Assembly (NCBI GenBank): GCA_015062525.1
Contig: SUUM01000005.1
Location: 1 to 64,000 of the forward strand
DNA from: Alphaproteobacteria bacterium
GTDB taxonomy: Bacteria; Pseudomonadota; Alphaproteobacteria; Rs-D84
Direction of reading: 5' to 3'
DNA length: 64,000 nucleotides
Shown here piece after piece: positions 16,594 to 25,552 of this stretch. The notes under the pieces were generated by a model that was not told where the DNA came from, did no database searches, and saw nothing but the letters and a program-made list of their open reading frames with translations. Made by a program: the position numbers and the translations under genes. The first letter of the stretch is position 1. Every line of letters begins with the position of its first letter.

Positions 16594-18353
16594 ATCCGCA
16601 CCCCAAATCCAATTTTTTTAGAAAATCCTGCGGATTTGCGTAATGACAACAGTTCATCAATTTTTTCCGGTGTAAATTCCGTTTTGACATCCGCACAGTC
16701 ATTTTCCAACAAAGACCGACGCAGAACGGCGGTGATTTCACGCTGAACCTGGCGTACACCTTGTTCGGATGTATAGTTCTGAATCAGGTGTCGAATTGCA
16801 TCATCGCTGATAACAATATCATCCATATTCCATCCCGTATCACGCGCCGCACGCCCAATCAAATGTTCGCGTGTAATTTTTACCTTGTCATCCATTGAAT
16901 ATCCCGGGATTTCGATAATTTCCATACGGTCTTTCAATGCGTTTGACATATTCAAACTGTTTGCCGTGGCAATAAACATCACGTTTGACAGGTCAAAGTC
17001 CACTTCTAAATAATGGTCGCGGAACGTTTTATTTTGTTCCGGGTCCAGAATTTCCAACAACGCAGATTCCGGGTCGCCACGCCAATCGCGTCCCATTTTA
17101 TCAATTTCGTCCAGCACGATAACCGGGTTGTTCGTCTTGCACCGTTTCAGTGCATCCATAATGCGCCCAGTCTGCGCGCCGATGTATGTCTTGCGATGAC
17201 CACGGAAATGCGCCTCGTCCGAAATCCCCCCCAGGGAAATTCGCTGATATTTGCGCCCCAATGCCGTCGCGATGGATTTGCCCAGCGAAGTCTTGCCAAC
17301 ACCCGGCGCGCCAACAAAGCACAAAATGCTGCCTTGGTTTGACTTGGTCTTTTTCATGACGGCGATATGTTCCAGAATACGTTCTTTGACCACTTCCATA
17401 CCCGAATGTTCGCTGTCTAAAACTTCGCGCGCATGCTTCAAATCAATTTCTGGCGTATCAGATTTACCCCATGGCATCGCCAACAGTTCATCCAGATATG
17501 TTTTCAGCAGTCCCCCCTCATTAGACATTGGCGACATAGAACGCATACGTTTCCATTCGGCCATGGCCTTTTCCTTGGCATCCGCCGGCATCGCCGATTT
17601 CAGGATTTTCTTGCGAATATTTGCGGTATCTATTTCCCCGTCGTCTTCGCCCATTTCTTTTTGCAGGGCGCGCATTTTTTCCTGTAATATCGCCTCGCGC
17701 CGACCATTTTCCATCTGCTGGTGAATACGTTTATTGATTGATTCTTCTATTTTTGCGGTTTCAACCATTAATTTCACCGCTTCTAACAGAATATTTAATT
17801 TTTCCGCCCAACTTGTTGCACTCAGAACCCTGACCGCTACATCTGTTTCAATATCGGCGGTCTGAATAACGGCGTCAACAAACGCGGGCAGGGGGTAATT
17901 CTCGATTACATTGCGCAGTTTTTCCATCTTGAACTTGCGCGTGGACATCGCCAACGTTTGCATATTATCCGCCAAAATATCACGCAGAACCAATGTTTGT
18001 TCCGCTTCCATATCGTCTGCAACCGTAATTTTTTCAGGCGTTCCTGTAAATATGCCGTCGTTAATTTCTATGTCTTTGATTGCCACCGCGTCCGTTGTGC
18101 GCACCAACAGGTGTATTGCCCCGTCCGGCATGGACAGAACCTGAACCACATCGCCAATTGTCCCAACGGTATAGATGTCATCAATACTGGATGGGTATGC
18201 CCAACTGTGTTGCGCCACCAAAATCAACTGTTGATGACCCGCGTTTGCGGCGGTTTTGATACAATTAACAGACATGTGATTGTCGACCAACACCGGCACA
18301 GTCAGCCCCGGCGAAACGACCAAATCACGAAACGGTAAAATATAGTTTTTCAT
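16590..18353 (-). CDS. lon: Lon-like AAA+ ATPase lacking the protease domain
   Basis: 587 residues from ATG 18353 ('MKNYILPFRDLVVSPG'), the usual Lon beginning; the track adds 10 residues. Order: N-terminal substrate domain (~1-200), coiled coil with 'LQEKMRALQKEMGE', then AAA+ with Walker A 'GAPGVGKTSLGKSIA', 'FRGHRKTYIGAQTGRIMDAL', Walker B 'VIVLDEIDKMG', sensor 1 'ATANSL' and sensor 2 'GVRQVQREI'. The protein ends about 20 residues later. The ~190-residue P domain with the Ser-Lys dyad is absent: the stop overlaps the tsaB start, so this is a clean ending, not a visible frameshift. It may act as an unfoldase or DNA-binding regulator. Confidence 0.9.
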   Translation of the reverse strand: MKNYILPFRDLVVSPGLTVPVLVDNHMSVNCIKTAANAGHQQLILVAQHSWAYPSSIDDIYTVGTIGDVVQVLSMPDGAIHLLVRTTDAVAIKDIEINDGIFTGTPEKITVADDMEAEQTLVLRDILADNMQTLAMSTRKFKMEKLRNVIENYPLPAFVDAVIQTADIETDVAVRVLSATSWAEKLNILLEAVKLMVETAKIEESINKRIHQQMENGRREAILQEKMRALQKEMGEDDGEIDTANIRKKILKSAMPADAKEKAMAEWKRMRSMSPMSNEGGLLKTYLDELLAMPWGKSDTPEIDLKHAREVLDSEHSGMEVVKERILEHIAVMKKTKSNQGSILCFVGAPGVGKTSLGKSIATALGRKYQRISLGGISDEAHFRGHRKTYIGAQTGRIMDALKRCKTNNPVIVLDEIDKMGRDWRGDPESALLEILDPEQNKTFRDHYLEVDFDLSNVMFIATANSLNMSNALKDRMEIIEIPGYSMDDKVKITREHLIGRAARDTGWNMDDIVISDDAIRHLIQNYTSEQGVRQVQREITAVLRRSLLENDCADVKTEFTPEKIDELLSLRKSAGFSKKIGFGVRI

Positions 18354-18546
18354 AGCCCAATAAATATAATACATTTTATACACTTTTCAAGATGAATAAA
18401 AATGCTTGATTTTTCGAACAAAACCGTATAAACTGTGCCTCGCTGGGTAATCAGAACTGATTAAACGGCGGTGCATTTTGGTCCCGCCCGCGATAAGGAT
18501 TCTGTAAAATATCCGGCACCGTAAAAACCAAAAAAAGGATAAAACT

Positions 18547-19179
18547 ATGGCAAGAGCAGGCGCAAAGCGCAGCACACGCAAGCTGAAGATTGGACGCTCA
18601 CTGGGTGTCAATCTGTGGGGTCAGGCTAAATCCCCATTTAACAAACGTAAATACAAACCGGGTCAGCATGGTCCAACATCTCGTGGTGGCAATTCATCTG
18701 ATTATGCAAAACAGATGCGTGCAAAACAGACGTTAAAGGGCTACTATGGCAACATCGGTGAAAAGAAGTTCCGTAAATATTATATCGAAGCCGATAATAT
18801 GAAGGGCGACACACCAGAAAACTTGATTGGTTTGTTGGAACGTCGTTTGGATGCGGTTGTATATCGTGCGAAATTGGCACCAACTGTATTCTCTTCGCGT
18901 CAGTTAATCAGCCACGGCCACATCAATGTTAATGGCAAACGCGTAAAGATTGCATCGTACCAGGTTAAACCAGGCGATGTCATCACCGTCAGCGAAAAAG
19001 CCAAACAGATGCCATTGGTCGTATTGGCGTTGGAATCTGCTGAACGCAACTTTGCGGACTATGTATCTGTTGACAGTGCGAACTTCACAGCGACATTTGT
19101 ACGCGTACCTGCGTTCGAAGACGTACCATATCCGGTTCAGATGTTCCCAGAATTGGTCGTCGAATTCTATTCTCGTTAA
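18547..19179 (+). CDS. rpsD: 30S ribosomal protein S4
   Basis: 210 residues, complete. Primary 16S rRNA-binding protein that nucleates assembly of the 30S body. '[20 protein letters not shown]' and '[10 protein letters not shown]' are the N-terminal S4 region; the S4 RNA-binding domain follows ('[18 protein letters not shown]', '[19 protein letters not shown]'). AAAGGA site before ATG 18547. Monocistronic, with a strong terminator right after. Confidence 0.98.
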   Translation: MARAGAKRSTRKLKIGRSLGVNLWGQAKSPFNKRKYKPGQHGPTSRGGNSSDYAKQMRAKQTLKGYYGNIGEKKFRKYYIEADNMKGDTPENLIGLLERRLDAVVYRAKLAPTVFSSRQLISHGHINVNGKRVKIASYQVKPGDVITVSEKAKQMPLVVLALESAERNFADYVSVDSANFTATFVRVPAFEDVPYPVQMFPELVVEFYSR

Positions 19180-19198
19180 TTTTAGTAACGAGTACGGA

Positions 19199-19229
19199 AA
19201 AAATCCCGCAATTGCGGGATTTTTTTTGA
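19199..19229 (+). terminator. Intrinsic terminator after rpsD
   Basis: AATCCCGCAATTGCGGGATT followed by a run of T. Confidence 0.85.
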
Positions 19230-19289
19230 TTATCTGTTTCGGGATAATCGATTAATATGCGCGGTTTCCGGGTTCTGTTCCGGCGACAG

Positions 19290-19322
19290 AAAACATACCC
19301 CGCAGTTAAGTTTGCGGGGCGG
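19290..19322 (-). terminator. Intrinsic terminator after rpoD
   Basis: On the minus strand GCCCCGCAAA, loop, GCGGGGT, then TATGTTTTC, just past the rpoD stop. Confidence 0.65.
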
Positions 19323-19326
19323 TTTA

Positions 19327-21411
19327 TTAATCTTCCAAGAAACTGCGCAGTTTGCGGGCGCGTGTTGGATGTTTTAACTTGTTCAGCGCCTTTTGTTCAA
19401 TCTGGCGGATACGTTCACGGGTAACGCCGATGTATTCGCCGACCTCTTCCAGGGTGCTGGTCTTGTTTGTGGACATACCAAAACGCTGGCGCAGAACGGT
19501 TTCTTCCTTGGGGTCCAGTTCAGACAGAATCTGGGTTACGATTTTGCGCAGATTCTTTTGCGCAGCGGATGTGAACGGATTTTTCGCCGTTTCGTCCGCA
19601 ATAATTTCAATGCGTGAACTGTCGTCTTCGGTGCCGACCGGCGCTTCCAAAGAAATTGGTTTCAGATTAACCTTCATGGCCTTGTGGATTTTATCCACCG
19701 GCAGATAGATAATCTTGGACAATTCTTCGGCGGTTGGCTGGCGACCATATTTATGCATAAACTGGCGCGTGGCACGCTGAATCTTGTGAATATTGTCAAT
19801 CATATGCACAGGGATACGGATTGTACGGGCCTGGTCCGCGATACTGCGGGAAATACCCTGCTGAATCCAGTTTGTCGCATAGGTCGAGAATTTATTACCC
19901 AACCGATAGTCAAATTTATCAACCGCCTTCATCAAGCCGATGTTTCCATCCTGAACCAGGTCAGAAAAGTCCAATCCCAACCCGCGGTTGCTGGATTTCT
20001 TTGCGAATTTGATAACCAGACGCAGGTTAGCCTCGATCATTTCGCGTTTGGCACGGGCGGCTTCGGTCTGGCCACGGCGAACTAATTCCACAACCTTTTT
20101 GTATTCTGATGTTGGCTGACCCGTTTCAATGGCGATTGCCGTGATGTCTTCTTGGATTTTCAGAATATCTGCTTCGTGCTTCTTAGCAAAGTTTGACCAT
20201 ACTGGGTTCTTGTGTTTTGCCAATTTTTTAACCCAGTTGCGGTTCAATTCATTGCCGGTATATTCCGCAAGGAAATCTTCGCGTTTGATTTTGTTTGCCA
20301 ACGCCAGACGCAGTAATTTCCCCTCAAGTCCCATTAACAACTGGTCGCGCTTGGTCAGCTGTTCCAAGATTTCCGCAACGCGGTCATCGTTCAGGCGAAT
20401 TTTGCTGACGTGTTCAAATAATTCAAGGCGTTGTTTAGTATATTTCTTTTCCAACGTCGCGTCCGGCATATCGGACGTCAACAGATTTTCCAAACGTTTT
20501 GCCTGCAATTTCTGCATGCTGTTAAATATACGTTTAATCTTGGCAAACAGGTCCAAAACCATTGGCATCAAGGATTCTTCCATAACTGGAATTGGAACAC
20601 CCGATGTGCTGCGTGGGGTATCTTCTTTCTTGATACCATCTTCTTCGTCGTCCAGCTCGTCATTTTCTTCGTCTTCATCGACGGACGCGTCCGCCAAATC
20701 GTCCAAATCATCATCGTCCAGTTCATCAACATGCTCGACCCCCTTGGATTTTAGGGCTTCGGACAAGGCCACCAATGATTTTTGTTCAGATTCACTGGAA
20801 TACATTACTTCCAAATTTACGATATAGCGCAGACGAATATCTTCGTTTAATAACTGCTGATACCAATCCAGCATAGCCTGGATTGTCATTGGACTTTCGC
20901 ACAGGCCATATACCATCAGACGGGATGCAGCCTCAATCCGTTGGGCAATTGCAACTTCGCCCGCGGCGGTCAGCAATTGAACTGTGCCAATTTGTTTCAG
21001 GTATGACTGAACCGAATCCTGGACCCCCAGAACCAATGAACCGGTCTGGCTGCGTTCCAATTGTTTGGCATAGTGTTCATAGTCATCGTCGCTGACATCA
21101 ACCTGTTCTGCATCAGCATTTAATAAATTGCGGGTTTTATCGCGCGGTTCATCGTCTTCGTCATTGCCATAGTATCTGTCCAGATCCTGGGGATAGTTAT
21201 CTGATTCCAATATTTCCAGCCCCAGATCTTGCTGAAAGAAATCCATAACTTCGTCGTGTTCATCTGCGGGAACCTCGTCCGCTTCGGTTGCGGTTGCGAA
21301 ATCCATGCGCGACATATAGCCAACTTCCATCGCGCCATATGCCAATTTCTGCAAATTTTCCGGCAAAGAATCAATCAATAAACGTGTTGCTTCGTCCAGT
21401 TTTTTAACCAT
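19327..21411 (-). CDS. rpoD: Housekeeping RNA polymerase sigma-70 factor
   Basis: 694 residues. Region 1.1 lies at the N-terminus, region 1.2 starts with 'DSVQSYLKQIGTVQLLTAAGE', then a very acidic non-conserved insert (~residues 235-270, runs of Asp/Glu). Regions 2.1-2.4 cover 'LRLVIKFAKKSSNRGL' to 'SIADQARTIRIPVHMI', region 3 'YGRQPTAEELSK', region 4 'TLEEVGEYIGVTRERIRQIE'. Oddity: region 2.3 reads 'YATNWIQQGISRS' where the family has YATWWIRQAITRS, so the first of the paired tryptophans that open the -10 box is Asn. The rest is canonical, and promoters in the window still look like TTGNNN-17-TATAAT. Confidence 0.97.
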   Translation of the reverse strand: MVKKLDEATRLLIDSLPENLQKLAYGAMEVGYMSRMDFATATEADEVPADEHDEVMDFFQQDLGLEILESDNYPQDLDRYYGNDEDDEPRDKTRNLLNADAEQVDVSDDDYEHYAKQLERSQTGSLVLGVQDSVQSYLKQIGTVQLLTAAGEVAIAQRIEAASRLMVYGLCESPMTIQAMLDWYQQLLNEDIRLRYIVNLEVMYSSESEQKSLVALSEALKSKGVEHVDELDDDDLDDLADASVDEDEENDELDDEEDGIKKEDTPRSTSGVPIPVMEESLMPMVLDLFAKIKRIFNSMQKLQAKRLENLLTSDMPDATLEKKYTKQRLELFEHVSKIRLNDDRVAEILEQLTKRDQLLMGLEGKLLRLALANKIKREDFLAEYTGNELNRNWVKKLAKHKNPVWSNFAKKHEADILKIQEDITAIAIETGQPTSEYKKVVELVRRGQTEAARAKREMIEANLRLVIKFAKKSSNRGLGLDFSDLVQDGNIGLMKAVDKFDYRLGNKFSTYATNWIQQGISRSIADQARTIRIPVHMIDNIHKIQRATRQFMHKYGRQPTAEELSKIIYLPVDKIHKAMKVNLKPISLEAPVGTEDDSSRIEIIADETAKNPFTSAAQKNLRKIVTQILSELDPKEETVLRQRFGMSTNKTSTLEEVGEYIGVTRERIRQIEQKALNKLKHPTRARKLRSFLED

Positions 21412-21463
21412 TAATCACCCCGACACAGTTTTTAATGTTTTAATACAAGCGTTTGAAAATAAG

Positions 21464-22018
21464 TTATTTCTTTTTGCTTTTCTTTTTAGGTGCATTCGCC
21501 GCCTTTTGCGCCTTGGCAACCGCATCGTGGATTGCTGATTCAGAAACCAACCCCAGAACAATTGGGCTTTGGATTTGAATAATGGAATAAGACGCATGTG
21601 TTTTATTGCGAACAGACGCAACCGTTGGATTTGTACTGCGCATCAGGCGTGCAACCTGGCCGTCGGACAATTCTGGATAGTTTTTCAAAATCCACAAAAT
21701 ACCACCCAGGCGATTTTGACGATGCAATTTTGGTGTATAGCCAACGCCGCGTTTGTTCTGTTTCTGTTGGGCGTCAACAATTTCTTTGCGCAAAGTCAGG
21801 CGCGCGGATGCATCCGCTTCGCAATTTTCGATGTCTTCACGTGTTAACTGACCGCTTAAAATTGGGTTTAACGGTTGAATTTTATATGTTTCAGCGTCTG
21901 CGATATTTTTGACTTCCAATTCATGCAGACCGCAGAATTCCGCAATTTGTTCAAATGTCAATGCTGTGTTTTCAATTAACCACAGGGCTGTTGATTTTGG
22001 CATATATGGATAGTTCAT
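21464..22018 (-). CDS. trcR: DUF1013 family protein, TrcR-like cell-cycle transcriptional regulator
   Basis: 184 residues. 'YPYMPKSTALWLIENTALTF' and 'QIAEFCGLHELEVKNIAD' match the start of the alphaproteobacteria-restricted DUF1013 family; a second HTH-like part is 'GGILWILKNYPELSDGQVARL' with 'RSTNPTVASVRNKTH'. The family is annotated as the cell-cycle regulator TrcR, a name I give from memory. The tail is Lys-rich. It lies 52 bp upstream of rpoD in the same direction and could be cotranscribed with it. Confidence 0.85.
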   Translation of the reverse strand: MNYPYMPKSTALWLIENTALTFEQIAEFCGLHELEVKNIADAETYKIQPLNPILSGQLTREDIENCEADASARLTLRKEIVDAQQKQNKRGVGYTPKLHRQNRLGGILWILKNYPELSDGQVARLMRSTNPTVASVRNKTHASYSIIQIQSPIVLGLVSESAIHDAVAKAQKAANAPKKKSKKK

Positions 22019-22109
22019 GGAAATTTCCTCTATTGTTAACGTGGGGCAATATACACCAATATTGCCCCAATTTCAACCGATTTTTATTATTTTTTGCGTT
22101 TTTAGTAAT

Positions 22110-23534
22110 TTATACCCGTTTCACGATTTTATACCCGTCGCGACCGTCCAAAACCGACCAGCCGGCATTTTCGATTTCCGCGCGCAGTGCATCCGCCGTT
22201 GCCCAGTCGCGGTTTGCCTTGGCCGTGGCACGGGATTCTGCCAGCGCGACAATTTCGGCCGGCGCAGTTTCATTTTCCAGCGCACGCAACTTTTGCGCGC
22301 GGTCAATGAATTGCAGTCCCAACAAATCATCTGCAAAACGCACCAATGCCAATTTCGTTGCATCGTCAATATCGGCGGATTTAATAAAGTCCTGGACCAA
22401 GACCAATACAGACGCGGTTTTCAGGTTATCAGACATCGCCGCCAACATATCGTCGTGCCATTTGGTATAAACACCTTGGTTAACCGGTTTGCCGTCAGAC
22501 GCCAACAAATCCGCCACGCGACGCGTTAGGTTCGCATAACTTTTTGCCGTTGCGTCCATGGTTTCCCATGAAAACGCCAATTGCGACTGATAATGCCCCA
22601 TTGCAACAAAATAGCGATACACCATCGGGTCATAACCACGATTGCGGACGGCATCCATCCCCAGGAATTCGCCCTTGGACTTGGCCATTTTTTCGCCGGA
22701 TTTATCCAGCAAGAAACTGTAATGCAACCAAGTGTTCACCCATGGCGCGCCAGTTATCGGTTCGCTTTGCGCGATTTCGTTTGCGTGGTGTATACGCGAC
22801 AGGTCTTCGCCACCGGTATGAATATCAAAGTGATTGCCCAGTAATTTCATACTCATCGCGCTGCATTCTGCGTGCCAGCCGGGGAATCCGACGCCCCATG
22901 GACTGTCCCATTCCATTTGGCGCTTTGTATCGGTCGGCGAATATTTCCACAGCGCAAAGTCCGATGGATTGCGTTTAGCATCGTTAAAGCCCACGCGCGC
23001 CCCCGCACGATTACCAGACAACGTCCCGCCCGTCAATGCACCGTATGCGGCAAACTTGGATGTATCATAATAAATACCGTCGCCCGGGATTTCATAGGTA
23101 TAGCCCAGGTCTTGTAATTTCTGGACCAGTTCGATTTGTTCGGCAATATAATCTGTTGCATGTGGCATAACCGTTGGCGCAATCATGTTCAGGTCATTAA
23201 AATCGCGCATAAATTCGCCCTTGTAGAATTTAGCAATATCCCAGACTGATTTATTGTCGCGGGCGGCACCTTTTTCCATTTTGTCTTCGCCAGAATCATC
23301 TTCGTCGTTGGTCAGGTGGCCCACATCTGTGATATTCATAACATGGCGCACATCATAGCCGTTTGCCAGAAACATGCGCTTTAAAAAATCATTGTGTAAA
23401 AATGTACGCAGGTTACCCAGGTGCGTATAGTGATAAACCGTTGGACCGCATGAATAAAAACCGACCTTGCCTGGTTCCAGGGGGTGAAAGTCTTCCAGTT
23501 TGCGGGTTAATGTATTATATAGTCTAATCGTCAT
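22110..23534 (-). CDS. cysS: Cysteine--tRNA ligase
   Basis: 474 residues. Class I synthetase charging tRNA-Cys. First zinc ligand in 'FYSCGPTVYHYTHLGNLRTF' (which also holds the HIGH-like motif), further ligands in 'GWHAECSAMS' and 'HHANEIAQSE', and the KMSKS loop as 'GEKMAKSKGEF'. C-terminal DALR and tail domains are present. ATG 23534 has GAAAGGA upstream. It is transcribed toward trcR-rpoD with a 91-bp gap. Confidence 0.97.
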   Translation of the reverse strand: MTIRLYNTLTRKLEDFHPLEPGKVGFYSCGPTVYHYTHLGNLRTFLHNDFLKRMFLANGYDVRHVMNITDVGHLTNDEDDSGEDKMEKGAARDNKSVWDIAKFYKGEFMRDFNDLNMIAPTVMPHATDYIAEQIELVQKLQDLGYTYEIPGDGIYYDTSKFAAYGALTGGTLSGNRAGARVGFNDAKRNPSDFALWKYSPTDTKRQMEWDSPWGVGFPGWHAECSAMSMKLLGNHFDIHTGGEDLSRIHHANEIAQSEPITGAPWVNTWLHYSFLLDKSGEKMAKSKGEFLGMDAVRNRGYDPMVYRYFVAMGHYQSQLAFSWETMDATAKSYANLTRRVADLLASDGKPVNQGVYTKWHDDMLAAMSDNLKTASVLVLVQDFIKSADIDDATKLALVRFADDLLGLQFIDRAQKLRALENETAPAEIVALAESRATAKANRDWATADALRAEIENAGWSVLDGRDGYKIVKRV

Positions 23535-23734
23535 TGTATGTGTCCTTTCGGTTTATTGATATTGGGATTTTAGTAAGTGTGTGTTTGAAACGCAAACAAA
23601 TTAAGTTTGCGAAAATGTATTATTAGCGACAACAGTAAAAATTAATAAAACGAATTGTCATACACCTATTATGGCACGGTCACCCCACATAAGTCAAGAC
23701 ACAAAAAAACCACCGGGTGGTGGGTGGTTTCTTA

Positions 23735-24187
23735 GATAAATAAAAGTTTAACAGAGATATTAATTTTTAGAAATTAAACACCATTACCTGCCCCCGTCGG
23801 GCCCCGAAAAATTCAGATGAATTTTTTGGGTGACTTTGTGGGGCGGGACAGTTTTACTTGACCCGCCATGCGGGTCTTTAGTAAAACTTGGGTGGGGGCA
23901 AATATGACAAAACATCGCATACGATAACACCAGAACAGAATACATAGAATCCCAGGGCTATAATTCCCAATACATATTTGACCCGCACAGGAATAGATGA
24001 AGTTGTTCATACTTTGCACAGGTGCATACAAGACAATCTGGATGTGCATAATTATTTTACTAACACCCCCCACCCCGGAATTCCAACGCCAATAAATTGT
24101 CGGGAATTCCGCCCGCCCCACACACGGGGGGCAGATAATGGTGCTTAATTTCTAAAAATTAATATCTCTGTTAAACTTTTATTTAGC
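23735..24187. mobile_element. 450-bp element with 60-bp terminal inverted repeats
   Basis: Left end starts GATAAATAAAAGTTTAACAG (23735); the right end is its inverse, finishing at 24185. The two ends pair over about 60 bp with two or three mismatches, continuing through AGATATTAATTTTTAG and CACCATTA to CTGCCCCC. The interior has more palindromes (for example GACCCGC/GCGGGTC near 23860-23877). No convincing ORF is inside. Structure suggests a MITE-like non-autonomous element or a large structured RNA. It abuts the next element. Confidence 0.7.
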
Positions 24188-24367
24188 GGGGTAAAAGTTC
24201 CCCTCCGTCGGCGGCGCACATGCGCCCCCGGGGAGGGGTGGACGCGAAGCGGACGGGGTGGGTTAACCCACCTCCCGGCTACGCCGTACTCCTCCCACGG
24301 AGGAGAACTTGTCTCTGTTCTTAATTTTTTTTAACAAGTAAATACTTCACTAAACTTTTATTTATTT
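24186..24367. repeat. Dispersed palindromic element II, copy 1
   Basis: GC-rich core GGGGTAAAAGTTCCCCTCCG through CCACGGAGGAGAACTTG, ending CACTAAACTTTTATTTA. The core is essentially identical to 43043-43240. Its left terminal repeat is missing, replaced by the right end of the preceding 450-bp element, so the two elements share one terminus. Confidence 0.8.
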
Positions 24368-24414
24368 TTTGTCTTAAAAACACAAGTAATATCAATACAT
24401 TAATTCGTATAAAA

Positions 24415-24532
24415 ACTATAAAACAAACCAACGTTTGTTTTATACCATTTTGTCGAAAAAAAGAATGGCAGATTTCCGCCATTTTTGCAAGCGAAAATCA
24501 ACTATAAAACAAACGTTGGTTTGTTTTATAGT
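24415..24532 (+). promoter_or_regulatory. Inverted pair of 30-bp palindromic sites around a terminator, upstream of the glycine-rich genes
   Basis: The 30-bp sequence at 24415-24444 (each half ACTATAAAACAAAC / GTTTGTTTTATA) recurs exactly inverted at 24503-24532, and each copy is itself a near-perfect palindrome. Between them is AATGGC/GCCATT (24464-24483), with T-runs in both directions. The start codon of the first glycine-rich gene follows within 20 bases. It could be a double operator, an invertible switch, or a 118-bp MITE. Confidence 0.6.
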
Positions 24533-24548
24533 CTAAATGGGGGGATTT

Positions 24549-25547
24549 ATGCCGGCAATACATGTTAATAATGTTGATATTCAGGTGTATGAACAGCAGT
24601 ATACATCACCCACCCTGCACGTGCAAAATACCGACGGAAAAATATACCATGCAATTGTTATACCCGATGGGGGCGAATTTCTTGATGCCTCGGAAAAACT
24701 GGTATATTCCGCGGATTCAATCAACGAATGCGAACCGGTCACATTGGATGCGGGAATGTATCGCGTGGAATTACGTGGTGGCGCGGGTGGAAAACAATCG
24801 AAGTGTCAGTCCGGTTTGGGTACAATAAACCCAATTGCCAATACGGTATCCCAGATTTTTAAATTACCCACACAAACAACCGTATATGCGTTTCGTGGTG
24901 GCGACGGTAATGACAGTGATGCGGTGACAAAACATCAGATTCCGGGTGGTGGCGCATCGGGTGTGGACAGCATGCTGGTGGTGGGTGACCGTGCAATTGT
25001 TGGTATCGGCGCACCATCGTCACAGTGTTTTAATTTAACTATACAAGCATATCCAGGTGGGGGACAAACTTACAAATACCATTGTCAATCTACACCATCC
25101 GGAACATATTCAGTGGAAAATATTAAAATCGGGAATGCTATGGGTACTACTAATCATGGCTGCAGTGCTGGTGGCGGTGGCGCCCCAAATGGTTTGGGTG
25201 GCGCGGCGGCATCCAACACAAAAGTAAAAGCGACCGCCGGCACCAATGCGACATCTGATGGTGGTGGTAATGGTGGTGATATTGAAAATTTAACGGGGGA
25301 TTCACAAACAAAAAATCTGGGGATTGGTGGCATTGGTGGCAAAAACGTATATTGGCAATGTGCCGGCCACACGGCGGTGTCATATGGTGGTGGCGGCAGT
25401 GGCGGGGTATGTGCCTTTGCTATCCCCAGCACCTGTGAAGCCCTTGGTTCATGGTGTTATTCCGATTGCGCCGATGGTGGCAATGGTGCATCGGGCAGTA
25501 CCGGCAAATCAGACACCAGTTACGTTAAAATTTATAAAATAGGATAA
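24549..25547 (+). CDS. Glycine-rich repeat protein, paralogue 1
   Basis: 332 residues from ATG 24549, placed just after GGGGGGATTT; the track uses ATG 24537. Asn/Gly-rich with a recurrent pattern shared with its neighbour: 'YRVELRGGAGG', 'VYAFRGGDGND', 'GGGASGVDSMLVVGDR', 'GGGGAPNGLGG', 'YGGGGSGG', and the end 'SDTSYVKIYKIG'. This resembles the bacterial Gly_rich domain found in surface or secreted proteins. No signal peptide is apparent, unlike paralogue 2. Several Cys pairs suggest disulphides outside the cytoplasm. Biological role unknown; adhesin- or antigen-like by composition. Confidence 0.75.
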   Translation: MPAIHVNNVDIQVYEQQYTSPTLHVQNTDGKIYHAIVIPDGGEFLDASEKLVYSADSINECEPVTLDAGMYRVELRGGAGGKQSKCQSGLGTINPIANTVSQIFKLPTQTTVYAFRGGDGNDSDAVTKHQIPGGGASGVDSMLVVGDRAIVGIGAPSSQCFNLTIQAYPGGGQTYKYHCQSTPSGTYSVENIKIGNAMGTTNHGCSAGGGGAPNGLGGAAASNTKVKATAGTNATSDGGGNGGDIENLTGDSQTKNLGIGGIGGKNVYWQCAGHTAVSYGGGGSGGVCAFAIPSTCEALGSWCYSDCADGGNGASGSTGKSDTSYVKIYKIG

Positions 25548-25552
25548 TCATC

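Noticed and set aside
23813-24121. 102-residue minus ORF inside the 450-bp element
   Set aside because: Lies within palindromic DNA, has poor composition and no ribosome binding site.
25150-25432. Pro/His-rich minus ORFs
   Set aside because: Antisense shadows of glycine-rich coding sequence.
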